From positions 1 through 44,091 of the forward strand of contig JAAYPG010000133.1 in NCBI GenBank assembly GCA_012519905.1: DNA of 44,091 nucleotides. The letters are read 5' to 3'. Shown here piece by piece: positions 1 through 9,445 of this stretch. The stretch's first letter is position 1. Each line of letters begins with the position of its first letter. This DNA comes from Clostridiales bacterium. GTDB lineage: Bacteria; Bacillota; Clostridia; Lachnospirales; Lachnospiraceae. The position numbers were made by a program, and so were the translations under genes. Below the pieces are notes generated by a model. It was given only the letters and a program-made list of their open reading frames with translations, was not told the DNA's origin and did no database searches.

Positions 1-165
1 TAAACCCCACCCGAAGAAAAGCCAGACAGAAAGCTATACGGTTGCCCGCCGTGCTTTCGGGTAGGCTGCGTAGTATCTGTGAAAGCGGATACTGGAGCTG
101 TATGGTGACATACAGTCAAGATAGATGACCATCCAAGACAGAACCCGGCTTATCGTGCTGCTCAT
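1..165 (+). ncRNA. rnpB: RNase P RNA (class A), 3' part only
   Basis: This is the 3' part of the catalytic RNA of RNase P, which removes 5' leaders from pre-tRNAs. The 5' part lies left of the window. Conserved stretches can be read directly: TAAACCCCACCCG at the start, GGGTAGGCTGC near 59-69, and AGATAGATGACCATCC followed by GACAGAACCCGGCTTATCG just before the end. These match, in order, the 3' half of the class A RNA as known from E. coli. The exact 3' end is uncertain by a few bases because the pairing partner (P1, 5' strand) is not visible. It converges on the nucleoside kinase gene and seems to overlap its stop codon region. Confidence 0.93.
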
Positions 166-1832
166 ACCTTAAAACAACTACCACCTACAAATTCCTTCAG
201 TATAGAGTTCTTGGGGACCGTATCACTGGGAGCCCCGATAAAATAATCTAAGAATTTTAATAATCTTTTTGCCTCTACATATTCCTGACTATTCCTATCA
301 ACCCCAAATAATATAGGCTCAGCATAAAGTTTTAATACAGCAAGCTCATATATTAAAGCCGAATTAAACATTATATCTGCATCCTCTTGGAATGGGAAGA
401 TATTCTCTTCCTCACCTCTTCTTACCGAAGGCCACATAGATATAGTTTTCTGGGCAGATGTACCTCTAGTTCTTGCATCTCTAACCATTCTTCTCAGTAA
501 TCTACCATCAGTGGTCGGTATCCTGTTATGCTCATCTATATTCAATTGGGTCAGTGCACTTATATAAATCTTATATTTACTTTCCCTTGGCAAAGAATAT
601 GATAGGGCATCATTTAGCCCATGAATTCCTTCTATTACTAGAATACCATCCTTGCCTATGCTTATGGGCTTGTTCTTATAATCTCTCTTCCCAGTAACAA
701 AATCATAAGTAGGCAAATCCACAGCCTTACCATTCATAAGATCTGTCATATCCGAATTAAACTGATCTAAATCAATAGCATAAAGACTTTCAAAGTTAAA
801 GTTACCATACTCATCTTTGGGTGTCTTATCCCTATTTACGAAATAATTATCAACAGCTATGGGATAAGGCTTAAGTCCATGAGCCTTAAGCTGTATTGAA
901 AGCCTATGGGAAAATGTGGTCTTTCCTGAAGAAGACGGCCCAGCAATCATAATAAATCTTTTGTCCTTGGCCTGCTTTATAGCCTCTGCTATATCACTAA
1001 TCTTCTTCTCCATCAAAGCTTCCTGTACCAATATTAAGTCATTAAGCTTCCCCTGGGATATAAGGTCATTAAGCGCCCCTACATTTTCAACCTCCATCAT
1101 TTTTGCCCAGAGATTAGATTCTCTTAGGGTTAAATAGAGCTTTTTTCTTGGTATAAATGGCTCTACTACTGTAGGCTTATTCATTCTAGGCAGTATAAGC
1201 ACAAATCCATCCTCGTATAGGGATAAATCAAAATATTTTAGCATTCCTGTGCTTGGAGGCATATAGCCATAATAATAATCCTCAAATCCATCTAGGTCAT
1301 ATATATTTGCCTTTGATACACGACGATATCTAAATAACCTTTCCTTATCATACATCCTATAACTAGCAAACAACTCAATGGCATCGTCAGTTCCAATACT
1401 ACGTTTATTAAACTGAAGGTCCTTAGCTACTAACTGCTCCATTCTAGCTTTTACAGCCTCTAGTTTTTCTTTAGTTAACTCCACCCTGCCATCATAGTCA
1501 AAAAATAGACCATTGCCTAAGGAATACTCCACTGAAACCTTTTTAACGTTTTCACTTCCAAACTCACCATAGAAGGCTTTTAGTAATACCAAAATCATTC
1601 CCCTAGTATAGGTTTTGTGGCCGGCATCATCTGCTATAGTCACAAAGCTGATAGTACAATCCTTTTCAACTGTCTTAAAGAGTTCTCTAAGCTTACCATC
1701 TATATAGGCAAGGATAATATCATATTTATAATCTTTCTGATATTCCCTTGCAATGTCCAATAGCTTGGTATTTACAGGATATTCCTTAATATTATTATTA
1801 ATATTTACCTTTACCTTTTTTTTAGTGTCCAT
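162..1832 (-). CDS. TGS-domain nucleoside (uridine) kinase family protein
   Basis: A 556-residue protein of the uridine kinase/phosphoribulokinase P-loop family, of the long form common in Clostridia. Residues about 7-65 look like a TGS domain, followed by a segment with HKTYTRGM (72-79) that recalls the second additional domain of threonyl-tRNA synthetase. The kinase domain begins near 290 with Walker A AGPSSSGKTT at 297-306, followed by IAVDNYF and IEGIHGL, typical of uridine kinases. The likely reaction is ATP-dependent phosphorylation of a nucleoside, possibly uridine or cytidine; the actual substrate of the TGS-fused form is not certain. The start ATG has GAGGTGAAGG upstream. It lies 39 bp after trmK, probably in one operon, and its 3' end meets rnpB. 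Confidence 0.9.
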   Translation of the reverse strand: MDTKKKVKVNINNNIKEYPVNTKLLDIAREYQKDYKYDIILAYIDGKLRELFKTVEKDCTISFVTIADDAGHKTYTRGMILVLLKAFYGEFGSENVKKVSVEYSLGNGLFFDYDGRVELTKEKLEAVKARMEQLVAKDLQFNKRSIGTDDAIELFASYRMYDKERLFRYRRVSKANIYDLDGFEDYYYGYMPPSTGMLKYFDLSLYEDGFVLILPRMNKPTVVEPFIPRKKLYLTLRESNLWAKMMEVENVGALNDLISQGKLNDLILVQEALMEKKISDIAEAIKQAKDKRFIMIAGPSSSGKTTFSHRLSIQLKAHGLKPYPIAVDNYFVNRDKTPKDEYGNFNFESLYAIDLDQFNSDMTDLMNGKAVDLPTYDFVTGKRDYKNKPISIGKDGILVIEGIHGLNDALSYSLPRESKYKIYISALTQLNIDEHNRIPTTDGRLLRRMVRDARTRGTSAQKTISMWPSVRRGEEENIFPFQEDADIMFNSALIYELAVLKLYAEPILFGVDRNSQEYVEAKRLLKFLDYFIGAPSDTVPKNSILKEFVGGSCFKV

Positions 1833-1871
1833 CCTTCACCTCATTCCTGTGCATTCTTTATGCACATTATT

Positions 1872-2597
1872 TCAACCCCGGTCGTCCATATAATAACCCA
1901 TAGCGGTATCAATTAGGTTAATCAAATCATGCAACTCTGCCTGTCTTTTAATGGATTGTGTAGTCTGTTGAGTGATTAATTCCTGATATATTTTCATATA
2001 TTGCTGTTTCTCGGAACGAAGAAATTCCAGTAGTATAGGATTTCTTTCCTCAAGAAGCTGTCTACTAAAATAAATATGTTCAGGCTTTAAAAGCTGGAAT
2101 TCCTTAACACTTATATGAGCTGTATCTGCTTTAAGCTTCATTATTACATAATATTTGCCATCCTCCTTAAGCATACTCTCCTTTATAATTAAGTAGCCCA
2201 TTTCTTTTAAGGTCTCTCTTACATAATATGCTTCAGATTGAGGCTGGAGTATAAGCTCCTTAGCTGCTGATACTATCTCCATATTAGCTCTTAGAATCTC
2301 TACCATCAATCTTCCACCCATGCCCGCTATTAGTATTGTGTCAACCTCTCCCGGATGAAGCTTCTCAAGGCCATCAGATTTTCTGATTGAAACCCTGTCC
2401 TCTACAGCGAATTTTTCAACATTTTCCTTAGCTCTATCTAGAGGCCCCTGATTTATGTCCATGGCCACAACATAAGGGGAAATTCTGTTTGTTAGCAAAT
2501 AAATAGCAGTATATGCGTGATCACATCCAATATCCGCAACCCGATTGCCCTGAGTTACCATTCCTGCCACTGCCTGAAGTCTTTTCGAAATCTGCAT
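1872..2597 (-). CDS. trmK: tRNA (adenine(22)-N(1))-methyltransferase
   Basis: A 241-residue class I SAM-dependent methyltransferase of the TrmK (YqfN) family, which methylates N1 of A22 in tRNA. Motif I reads VADIGCDHAY at 20-29, the distinctive GCDHAY form of this family, and IAGMGG follows near 90. The length fits the family. The start has GGAG seven bases upstream. In many Bacillota trmK follows rpoD, as here. The C-terminal third is rich in Gln and charged residues and probably forms the helical coiled-coil extension known for TrmK. Confidence 0.92.
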   Translation of the reverse strand: MQISKRLQAVAGMVTQGNRVADIGCDHAYTAIYLLTNRISPYVVAMDINQGPLDRAKENVEKFAVEDRVSIRKSDGLEKLHPGEVDTILIAGMGGRLMVEILRANMEIVSAAKELILQPQSEAYYVRETLKEMGYLIIKESMLKEDGKYYVIMKLKADTAHISVKEFQLLKPEHIYFSRQLLEERNPILLEFLRSEKQQYMKIYQELITQQTTQSIKRQAELHDLINLIDTAMGYYMDDRG

Positions 2598-2696
2598 TTT
2601 CTATCTCCGTTTATTTGTTTTTTAGTTATTTTACCATATAATGTGTGCTTAATCTATAGTACAATTCCAAGTGACAAAATTTTCTATTATAAAAGA

Positions 2697-2764
2697 AAAA
2701 TGTTGACTCCTTTTGAAGATAAATAAAGCCTAAACTGACTTCTTCAAAAAAGAACCAACATTTT
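2697..2764 (-). terminator. Terminator after rpoD
   Basis: A long hairpin. The outer stem is AAAATGTTG (2697-2705) with CAACATTTT (2756-2764), and the inner stem is CTTTTGAAG (2710-2718) with CTTCAAAA near 2742-2749. Read on the minus strand the stem is followed by a T-rich run (TTTTTCTTTTAT). It lies just after the rpoD stop, so rpoD transcription probably ends here and trmK may have its own promoter. Confidence 0.7.
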
Positions 2765-2798
2765 ATTTATCTTTTCTAATAACTTATAAGGACTAATT

Positions 2799-3893
2799 CT
2801 ACTCTAAATAATCCTTCAGCTTCCTGCTTCTACTGGGATGTCTCAACTTTCTTAAGGCTTTGGCTTCGATTTGACGAATTCTTTCTCTTGTTACATTAAA
2901 CTCCTTACCCACTTCCTCAAGGGTTCTGGCTCTACCATCATCCAGACCAAATCTAAGCCTTAGTACCTTTTGCTCTCTTTCAGTAAGTGTGCCAAGAACC
3001 TCCACCAGCTGTTCCTTAAGCAAGGTAAATGCTGCTGCCTCGGCGGGGACAGGTACATTATCATCCTGAATAAAGTCACCCAAGTGGCTATCCTCCTCCT
3101 CACCTATGGGTGTTTCAAGAGATACGGGTTCCTGTGATATCTTCTGAATTTCTCTTACTCTTTCCACCGGAATGTCCATAACATCGGAGATTTCCTCTGG
3201 GGTAGGTTCTCTTCCTAGCTCTTGTAATAACTGCCTCTGTACTCTGGTCAACTTGTTGATAGTCTCAACCATGTGAACAGGTATACGAATAGTCCTTGCC
3301 TGGTCAGCTATAGCTCTTGTTATAGCCTGTCTAATCCACCAGGTAGCATAGGTACTGAACTTAAATCCCTTACGATAATCAAATTTCTCTACAGCTTTAA
3401 TAAGTCCAAGATTTCCTTCCTGAATTAGGTCTAGGAAAAGCATTCCACGACCTACATATCTTTTGGCAATACTTACTACCAGACGAAGGTTGGCTTCTGC
3501 CAGTCTCTTCTTGGCAAAATCGTCACCTTCCTCCATTCTTTTGGCTAATTCACTTTCTTCTTCAGCTGTAAGTAAAGCAACCTTACCGATTTCTTTTAGA
3601 TACATTCGGACAGGATCCTCTATATTAATACCTTCAGGAACTGATAGATCTATGGTCTCTGTCTCTTCTTCTTCTTCGGGTAAAATATCCTCTTCATCAG
3701 CATCAGTTATTCGAAGAACATCAACATTGTGTTTCTCCAAATAGTCATATATCTTCTCAATCTTTAGAGGATCAAGCTCCATATCCGCAAAAAAGTCATT
3801 TACTTCTTGATATTCCAAGACATTCTTCTTCTTTTCTGCGAAGGCCAATAATTCCTTTAGTCTTTCAGTAAATTTAGCAATATTTTCGTCCAT
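2799..3893 (-). CDS. rpoD: RNA polymerase primary sigma factor (sigma-70/SigA)
   Basis: The housekeeping sigma factor, 364 residues, the usual size for Clostridia. Region 1.1 is at the N-terminus (about 1-75), then an acidic linker. Region 1.2 starts at [11 protein letters not shown], region 2 contains [20 protein letters not shown] and the -10 recognition helix [15 protein letters not shown], and region 4.2 ends with [20 protein letters not shown]. It directs RNA polymerase to TTGACA/TATAAT promoters, several of which are visible in this window. The start ATG has GGAAGGA upstream. It follows dnaG, giving the conserved dgt-dnaG-rpoD macromolecular-synthesis arrangement. Confidence 0.98.
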   Translation of the reverse strand: MDENIAKFTERLKELLAFAEKKKNVLEYQEVNDFFADMELDPLKIEKIYDYLEKHNVDVLRITDADEEDILPEEEEETETIDLSVPEGINIEDPVRMYLKEIGKVALLTAEEESELAKRMEEGDDFAKKRLAEANLRLVVSIAKRYVGRGMLFLDLIQEGNLGLIKAVEKFDYRKGFKFSTYATWWIRQAITRAIADQARTIRIPVHMVETINKLTRVQRQLLQELGREPTPEEISDVMDIPVERVREIQKISQEPVSLETPIGEEEDSHLGDFIQDDNVPVPAEAAAFTLLKEQLVEVLGTLTEREQKVLRLRFGLDDGRARTLEEVGKEFNVTRERIRQIEAKALRKLRHPSRSRKLKDYLE

Positions 3894-4028
3894 AGATAAT
3901 CCTTCCTTTTCTAACTCTTTTATATTCTAACCATCATTTAATGAAATATGCAAATCCTGTTAACAGCCACAAAATGGACAGTTAATATGCAATCATAAAA
4001 ATATATATGGTCTTATAGCTATAACTCT

Positions 4029-5807
4029 TTACTTTAATATATCCGAAATGGTCTTCCTAAGATCCGCCTTCTGTATTATGATGCTCTGTAATAGTTCAGT
4101 ATTGTTTTCCTCTATCGCCTTTAGGCTCTGTCTATTCAAGCTTTCCTCCTTCAGGCGAAAAACTGTATCAAATAGAGCTTTCTGTCTATCTGCTTCTTTA
4201 ATCTCCCCTAACAACTCTGCGTTAAAGAGGGATGCAGCCTCAGATTGCTCCTCTATACTTTGAAAGCAGCTTATTATTTTCGCAGGTATAACCTCGCCGG
4301 CTTTATCATATTCTTCAAAAACTAATTTTGCCACTTCCGAATATATACCATCGGCAAAATCCTCTGGCTTAAGAAATGTTTTCATTTTATTATATAAATC
4401 TGCCTCCTCAGTAAGCCATGTTAATAGTAGCTTTTGGGTTTTGACGATTCCATCATCAATATTCTTCCTACCTTTAGCTTGCGCATATGGTAGCTTTCTT
4501 CTAGACTCGCCCTTATAGCCCATAGAACCAAGTCTATTAACTAGTCTCTGAAGAAGGCCGGCATCTATATTATAGGTTTTAGCCACTGCATCCAGATAAA
4601 ACTTTCTCTCGAGCTGTTCAGTAAAGAATAATAATTTCTTTGCTATTTCATTAAAAAACTTGGTTTTCTCTTCAGGATCCTCCATATTATAATTATTTTG
4701 GAGGGTATCAATCTCAAAGAAAAAACTATTCTTTGCTTCATCAATCCGCTTTCTATATTCATCGGCTCCAAGGGATTTTATGAAATCATCCGGATCCTTA
4801 TAGGGTTCCATATTAATCACTTTTACACTTAAGCCTGCATCACGAAGTATAGAAATGGCACGAAGTGCTGCCTTTGTTCCAGCATCATCGCTATCAAATG
4901 TAAGAATAACTTCCTTGGTGTATCGTTTAAGCAAGTTTGCGTGAGCCTCAGTAAAAGCTGTACCAAGTGCCGCTACAGCATTAGTAAAACCAGCCTGATT
5001 AAGGGCCATTACATCCATATATCCCTCACATATCAGGATATATGATTCTCTTGATCTACGGGCAATATTAAGTCCATATAAAAGTCTACTTTTATCAAAT
5101 ATGGCAGTTTCTGGAGAGTTCAGGTACTTAGGCATCCCATCACCCATAACACGTCCACCAAATCCCACAACTCTATTGCTTACATCCATAATAGGAAACA
5201 TTATTCTGTCCCAAAATTTATCATGACCGCCCCGTACTTCATCATAGGTTATTAGGCCGGTCTGCTTAAGCAGTTCGTCCTCATACCCTATGCTCTTTAA
5301 ATATTGATAAAGATCATCACTAAAACGATTGGCATAACCAAGACCAAACGCTTTTATTGTCTCCTCTGTCAGACCTCTATCCAATAAATATTTTCTAGAT
5401 GCTTGTCCTCTATCTGATTTTAGTTGATAATAGTAATACTTAGCAGCTTCCTTGTTGATGTCCATCAGTTTATTCTTCAAATCCACTCTACGCTTATCTC
5501 TAGCTGAATACTCCTGTTCTGGCAGATTGATACCAGCTTTTTCCGCAAGAAATTTCAAGGCCTCTACAAAGCTATAGTTTTCATACTCCATAATAAAGGT
5601 ATAAACATTTCCCCCTACCCCACATCCAAAACAGTGGTACATTTGCTTGGATTGACTTACGCTAAAGGAGGGTGTCTTCTCATTATGAAATGGGCAGAGC
5701 CCCATATGATTACTACCTGTTTTTTTCAATCTTATGTAAGAGCCTATTATATCAACTATATCACTTCTTATTCGGACCTCTTCTACTGTATCATCTGGAT
5801 AATACAT
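4029..5807 (-). CDS. dnaG: DNA primase
   Basis: A 592-residue primase that makes RNA primers for DNA replication. The N-terminal CHC2-type zinc site is C38, H41, C59, C62 (CPFH and CFGC). The RNA polymerase core has FGGR and the Toprim motifs ICEGYMDVM and LTFDSDDAG. The C-terminal portion from about 430 on fits the helicase (DnaB) binding domain, which varies between species. The start ATG follows AGAGGTAGAT. It lies 40 bp after dgt and 135 bp before rpoD on the same strand, probably co-transcribed. Confidence 0.97.
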   Translation of the reverse strand: MYYPDDTVEEVRIRSDIVDIIGSYIRLKKTGSNHMGLCPFHNEKTPSFSVSQSKQMYHCFGCGVGGNVYTFIMEYENYSFVEALKFLAEKAGINLPEQEYSARDKRRVDLKNKLMDINKEAAKYYYYQLKSDRGQASRKYLLDRGLTEETIKAFGLGYANRFSDDLYQYLKSIGYEDELLKQTGLITYDEVRGGHDKFWDRIMFPIMDVSNRVVGFGGRVMGDGMPKYLNSPETAIFDKSRLLYGLNIARRSRESYILICEGYMDVMALNQAGFTNAVAALGTAFTEAHANLLKRYTKEVILTFDSDDAGTKAALRAISILRDAGLSVKVINMEPYKDPDDFIKSLGADEYRKRIDEAKNSFFFEIDTLQNNYNMEDPEEKTKFFNEIAKKLLFFTEQLERKFYLDAVAKTYNIDAGLLQRLVNRLGSMGYKGESRRKLPYAQAKGRKNIDDGIVKTQKLLLTWLTEEADLYNKMKTFLKPEDFADGIYSEVAKLVFEEYDKAGEVIPAKIISCFQSIEEQSEAASLFNAELLGEIKEADRQKALFDTVFRLKEESLNRQSLKAIEENNTELLQSIIIQKADLRKTISDILK

Positions 5808-5847
5808 ATCTACCTCTCATTCTACTGTCATGGCTACATCCACATCT

Positions 5848-6870
5848 CTAATAGACACTCCATGCAGATGGGATCATTAGCTCCTTGAATTTTGCCACTG
5901 CATAACGATCAGTCATACCTGCAATATAATCACATACCACCTGATAAGGAGGTTCGTTTAGCTTTTCAATACGTATATAATATTCCTTTGGCAACTGTTC
6001 CACATGATCCTGATAATATTCAAACAACTGCTTAAGTAAGCGAACAGCCTGCTCCTCTTGACTTTTTGCTTTCTTGTTGGTATAGACGCTGGCGAACATA
6101 AACTCCCTCAGTTTAAACATAGCCTTCTCTATCTCAGGAGACATAATAATGTCATTCTTCCCTTCACTGTTGGCAATTATGTCATAAATCAAGGTGTTTA
6201 GTCTTGTTCCCAAATTATCTCCTAGAATTTCTTTGTATTCCCTGGGTATATCTTCTTCCTTAATTATTCCTGCTCTTATTGCATCATCAGTATCATGGTG
6301 TATATAGGCTATTTTATCAGATATTCTTACTACCCTTCCCTCTAAGGTAGAGGGCGTGGTTGACATCTGATGGTTACGAATCCCATCTCTTACTTCTTTA
6401 GACAGATTTAGCCCCTTTCCGTGATTCTCTAGGAGCTCTACTACACGGATGCTCTGCAAATAATGTTTAAAGCCTCCTGGACAGACATCATTTAAAGCCC
6501 TCTCTCCAGCATGTCCAAATGGGGTATGTCCCAAATCATGACCTAAGGCTATTGCCTCCGTAAGATCCTCATTCAATCTTAGGGCCTTAGCAATAGTCCG
6601 TGCTATTTGTGACACCTCCAGTGTATGGGTAAGACGGGTTCTATAATGATCTCCCTCAGGAGCTAGGAAAACCTGCGTTTTATGCTTTAGTCTTCGAAAT
6701 GCCTTTGAATGCAATATACGATCCCTGTCTCTTTGATATATTGGACGGATATCGCATTGCTTTTCTTCATAGTCCCTTCCAAGGGACCTATCAGAGAACG
6801 CAGCATATGGACTTAATATCTCATGCTCTCTAATCTCAATCCTTTGTCTGGTATTTAAGAACTTATCCAT
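5848..6870 (-). CDS. dgt: Deoxyguanosinetriphosphate triphosphohydrolase-like protein (HD dNTPase)
   Basis: A 340-residue HD-domain dNTP triphosphohydrolase that cleaves dNTPs to nucleosides and tripolyphosphate, so affecting dNTP pools and replication fidelity. RRLKHKTQVF and TRLTHTLEVSQIART supply the first metal ligand, and ALGHDLGHTPFGHAGE carries the HD pair; IAYIHHDTDDA supplies the last Asp. The length is typical of the short, Gram-positive form. The ribosome site GGAGGAGG sits four bases before ATG and is the last copy of a repeated segment (6874-6981). Being first before dnaG and rpoD is the usual order in Clostridia. Confidence 0.93.
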   Translation of the reverse strand: MDKFLNTRQRIEIREHEILSPYAAFSDRSLGRDYEEKQCDIRPIYQRDRDRILHSKAFRRLKHKTQVFLAPEGDHYRTRLTHTLEVSQIARTIAKALRLNEDLTEAIALGHDLGHTPFGHAGERALNDVCPGGFKHYLQSIRVVELLENHGKGLNLSKEVRDGIRNHQMSTTPSTLEGRVVRISDKIAYIHHDTDDAIRAGIIKEEDIPREYKEILGDNLGTRLNTLIYDIIANSEGKNDIIMSPEIEKAMFKLREFMFASVYTNKKAKSQEEQAVRLLKQLFEYYQDHVEQLPKEYYIRIEKLNEPPYQVVCDYIAGMTDRYAVAKFKELMIPSAWSVY

Positions 6871-6873
6871 AAT

Positions 6874-6981
6874 CCTCCTCCATATCTATAATATACCAAC
6901 TGATTACAACGGAGGATTTTCCTCCTCCATATCTATAATATACCAACTGATTATAACGGAGGATTTTCCTCCTCCATATCT
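6874..6981 (-). repeat. 47-bp tandem repeat (2.3 copies) carrying ribosome-site hairpins in front of dgt
   Basis: Two 47-bp copies (6874-6920, 6921-6967) differ by one base, and a third partial copy covers 6968-6981. On the minus (mRNA) strand each junction reads GGAGGAAAATCCTCC, a perfect hairpin of Shine-Dalgarno with anti-Shine-Dalgarno, followed by CGTTATAAT (CGTTGTAAT in one copy). The last GGAGGAGG is the real ribosome site of dgt. A second locus with the same layout and core lies at 14418-14523. Function is unknown. Confidence 0.9.
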
Positions 6982-7120
6982 TTATATGCATCAGCTCAAG
7001 TTCGACTACCTATAAGTGATAATAAAACTGCCTATACTACTAATATTCTACAAAGACTTACCATTTCCTTTTTTAATTTGCGTAATTATATAAACTTGTA
7101 TAAACTATACTATTACATAA

Positions 7121-7152
7121 TAAAAGCCGTTTCACATTTTGTATGAAACGGC
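7121..7152 (-). terminator. Terminator of the feo operon
   Basis: The perfect 9-bp stem GCCGTTTCA (7126-7134) with TGAAACGGC (7144-7152) encloses a 9-base loop. On the minus strand it is followed by TTTTATTATG. It lies 16 bp after the stop of the small Cys-rich protein gene, so it fits as the end of feoA-feoB and that gene. Confidence 0.85.
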
Positions 7153-7167
7153 CACATATTACTCATC

Positions 7168-7317
7168 CTACTGACCACATTTTTCCTTTGAAGGACAAGA
7201 CGAACATCCTGAACAGCAAGATTTGCCTGCCCTAAAGTCTTTTATCTTCTTATATATTATAAATCCTGTATAAGCCGCTATAAGTGCCCCAATTATATAA
7301 GTCATATAAGAAATCAT
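7168..7317 (-). CDS. FeoB-associated Cys-rich membrane protein
   Basis: A 49-residue protein. One transmembrane helix (about residues 5-21, TYIIGALIAAYTGFIIY) is followed by a basic stretch (KKIKDFRAGK) and a Cys-rich tail with the pattern CCSGCSSC and a final KCGQ. This is the architecture of the small proteins often encoded after feoB in Clostridia; their role in iron uptake is not established, though a metal-handling or FeoC-like role has been proposed. AAAGGA lies immediately before the first ATG; a second ATG at 7305 is also possible and would give 45 residues. It is 76 bp after feoB and before a strong terminator, so it is probably co-transcribed. Confidence 0.87.
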   Translation of the reverse strand: MISYMTYIIGALIAAYTGFIIYKKIKDFRAGKSCCSGCSSCPSKEKCGQ

Positions 7318-7393
7318 TCCTTTTTTAATAAAGTAGTAGTCTTTTCAGTCCCTCTCCAAGGACTTATTCTATGTAATAGATAATTTCTACATT

Positions 7394-9445
7394 TTAAATA
7401 AATAAGCTTCCTATCTGATATACCAATGTTGATATAAGCCAAGCCACAGCCAATTGGAAGAAGACAGTAAACATGGTCCATTTCCAGGATCTCATTTCTC
7501 TTTGAATAACTCCTATAGTAGCTGCACAAGGAATATAAAGAAGACAAAACACCATGAGTGCATATGCATTCATAGCACCAAAACCAATTCCTCCTAGCAG
7601 CTGCGAGAGGCCTGTCATACCTTCTATAGAACTTATATTTGAAATTCCAAATAGTATTCCAAAGCTTGACACAACTATCTCCTTGGCGGCGATACCTGCT
7701 ATAAGTGCCACAACCACCTGCCACATTCCCAAACCTGCCGGCCTAAGTATCGGTGCTAGAGCCTTTCCTATTATTGCCCCAAAGCTTTCTGACATATCAG
7801 CTACCATTCCATTAGGTCCAAAGTTGAGGATAAACCAAATTATTACTGAGGCTGCAAATATAGTAGTTCCCGCCTTTGTAAGATACTCCTTAACCTTCTC
7901 CCATACATAGATTAATATAGTTCTAGCATTGGGTGACTTATAATCTGGAAGCTCAATCAACAAGCTGTTAGATTTTTTACTATTAGTATTCTTGTTAATT
8001 ATATATGCCACGATTATCGCCACTAGAATACCAATTACATACATTGAATATGCTACAAGCATTGCATTGTCCTTAAAGAACATCTGCGAAAACAGTACAT
8101 ATATTGGCAGTCTAGCACTACAGGACATAAAGGGCGTAATAAGTATGGTCTTTCTTCTATCCTGAATGTTTTCTAAAGATCGAGAGGCCATAATAGCAGG
8201 AACTGTGCAACCAAAGCCTAATAGCATGGGAATAAATGCCCTGCCAGAAAGCCCAACCTTTCCCATTATTCCATCCATTACATATGCCACTCTGGACATA
8301 TAACCGCTGTCTTCTAAATATGCAAGAGCAAGAAAGAGGATAAATATATTTGGAAGGAAGGTCAATATCCCCCCTACTCCAGCTATGATTCCATCTACTA
8401 TCAAAGACGATAGCACTATTCCTACATTCATACTGTCAAGATAATTACTTACTCCAATTGAGAAGGCCTCCAATCCCCCCTCAAATACAGCTTTAATCAT
8501 ATCTCCTACTGTAAAGGTCAGAAAAAACACTAAAGCCATTATAGATAGGAAAATCGGTAACCCGAAATATCTATTAGTAAGAATTCTATCGATTCTGTCA
8601 GTGGAGGCCGACCTTTCACTCCTATTAACCAGAACCTCTTCCAATATTTCTTCAATGAAGTCATATTTTTGATTAATGATCTCTTCCTCATAGCTATTTT
8701 CTATAAGTTTTTTATCAATAGGATATTTAGCCATTATTTGAGGGTCCATCTCCAATAGTTTCATAGCATGCCAGCGCATATTATTAATCTTACCGTATTT
8801 ATTATATAGAGCATTACTTACCCTATCAATTTCGTCCTCTATCTTATCACTATATACAATAGAATGCTCCTCATGGAGTTCATGACGCCTACTATTCCTA
8901 TGGTGTCTATGTTTTTTATGGTGATGCTCAAAGTTAAGATCACTATGTTTATCCTTATGATGAGCTACGGCATGCATAAGAATATCAAGACCGGTGCGTT
9001 TTCTGGCCGATACGGGAATCACGGGAATGCCCAGCATCTCTGGAAACCTATGTAAATCAATCTCCATGCCTCTTTCCTCTATGATATCCATCATATTCAG
9101 AGCTATTATTACAGGCTTACCCAACTCAATCAGCTGAAGGGTAAGGTATAAATTTCTCTCCAAACAGGAAGCATCAACTACATTTACTATGACATCCACA
9201 TTAGAATCTAATATAAACTCTCTTGTAAGCTTTTCTTCCATGGTGTATGAAGTCAGGCTATATATACCTGGAAGATCCACTAATTTGAACTTCTCCCCAT
9301 GGTATTTGAATGCTCCTTCTATCTTCTCAACAGTTACTCCAGGCCAATTTGCCACCTTAAGATTAGCCCCAGTAAAGGCATTAAATAATGTGGTTTTTCC
9401 ACAATTAGGATTACCTACAAAGCCTACTACTAATTCTTTTTTCAT
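7394..9445 (-). CDS. feoB: Ferrous iron transport protein B
   Basis: A 683-residue Fe(II) transporter of the inner membrane. The N-terminal G domain has G1 GNPNCGKTT (11-19), G3 DLPG (57-60), G4 NMMD (117-120) and a SAR G5. The membrane part, from about 290, contains the paired gate segments of the FeoB family. Between the G domain and its helical end is an unusual His-rich stretch (about 161-194) with 15 His residues. The start overlaps the end of feoA by 35 bp, implying translational coupling. A third gene, for a Cys-rich membrane protein, follows. Confidence 0.97.
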   Translation of the reverse strand: MKKELVVGFVGNPNCGKTTLFNAFTGANLKVANWPGVTVEKIEGAFKYHGEKFKLVDLPGIYSLTSYTMEEKLTREFILDSNVDVIVNVVDASCLERNLYLTLQLIELGKPVIIALNMMDIIEERGMEIDLHRFPEMLGIPVIPVSARKRTGLDILMHAVAHHKDKHSDLNFEHHHKKHRHHRNSRRHELHEEHSIVYSDKIEDEIDRVSNALYNKYGKINNMRWHAMKLLEMDPQIMAKYPIDKKLIENSYEEEIINQKYDFIEEILEEVLVNRSERSASTDRIDRILTNRYFGLPIFLSIMALVFFLTFTVGDMIKAVFEGGLEAFSIGVSNYLDSMNVGIVLSSLIVDGIIAGVGGILTFLPNIFILFLALAYLEDSGYMSRVAYVMDGIMGKVGLSGRAFIPMLLGFGCTVPAIMASRSLENIQDRRKTILITPFMSCSARLPIYVLFSQMFFKDNAMLVAYSMYVIGILVAIIVAYIINKNTNSKKSNSLLIELPDYKSPNARTILIYVWEKVKEYLTKAGTTIFAASVIIWFILNFGPNGMVADMSESFGAIIGKALAPILRPAGLGMWQVVVALIAGIAAKEIVVSSFGILFGISNISSIEGMTGLSQLLGGIGFGAMNAYALMVFCLLYIPCAATIGVIQREMRSWKWTMFTVFFQLAVAWLISTLVYQIGSLFI

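Noticed and set aside
6874-6981. TATAAT in the dgt repeat as a promoter
   Set aside because: No acceptable -35 box lies 16-18 bp upstream of it in either repeat copy, so a promoter is not supported.
7314-7724. 136-residue open frame overlapping the end of feoB on the same strand
   Set aside because: It lies in another frame over clear FeoB coding sequence and its translation has no recognisable domain, so it is a shadow frame.
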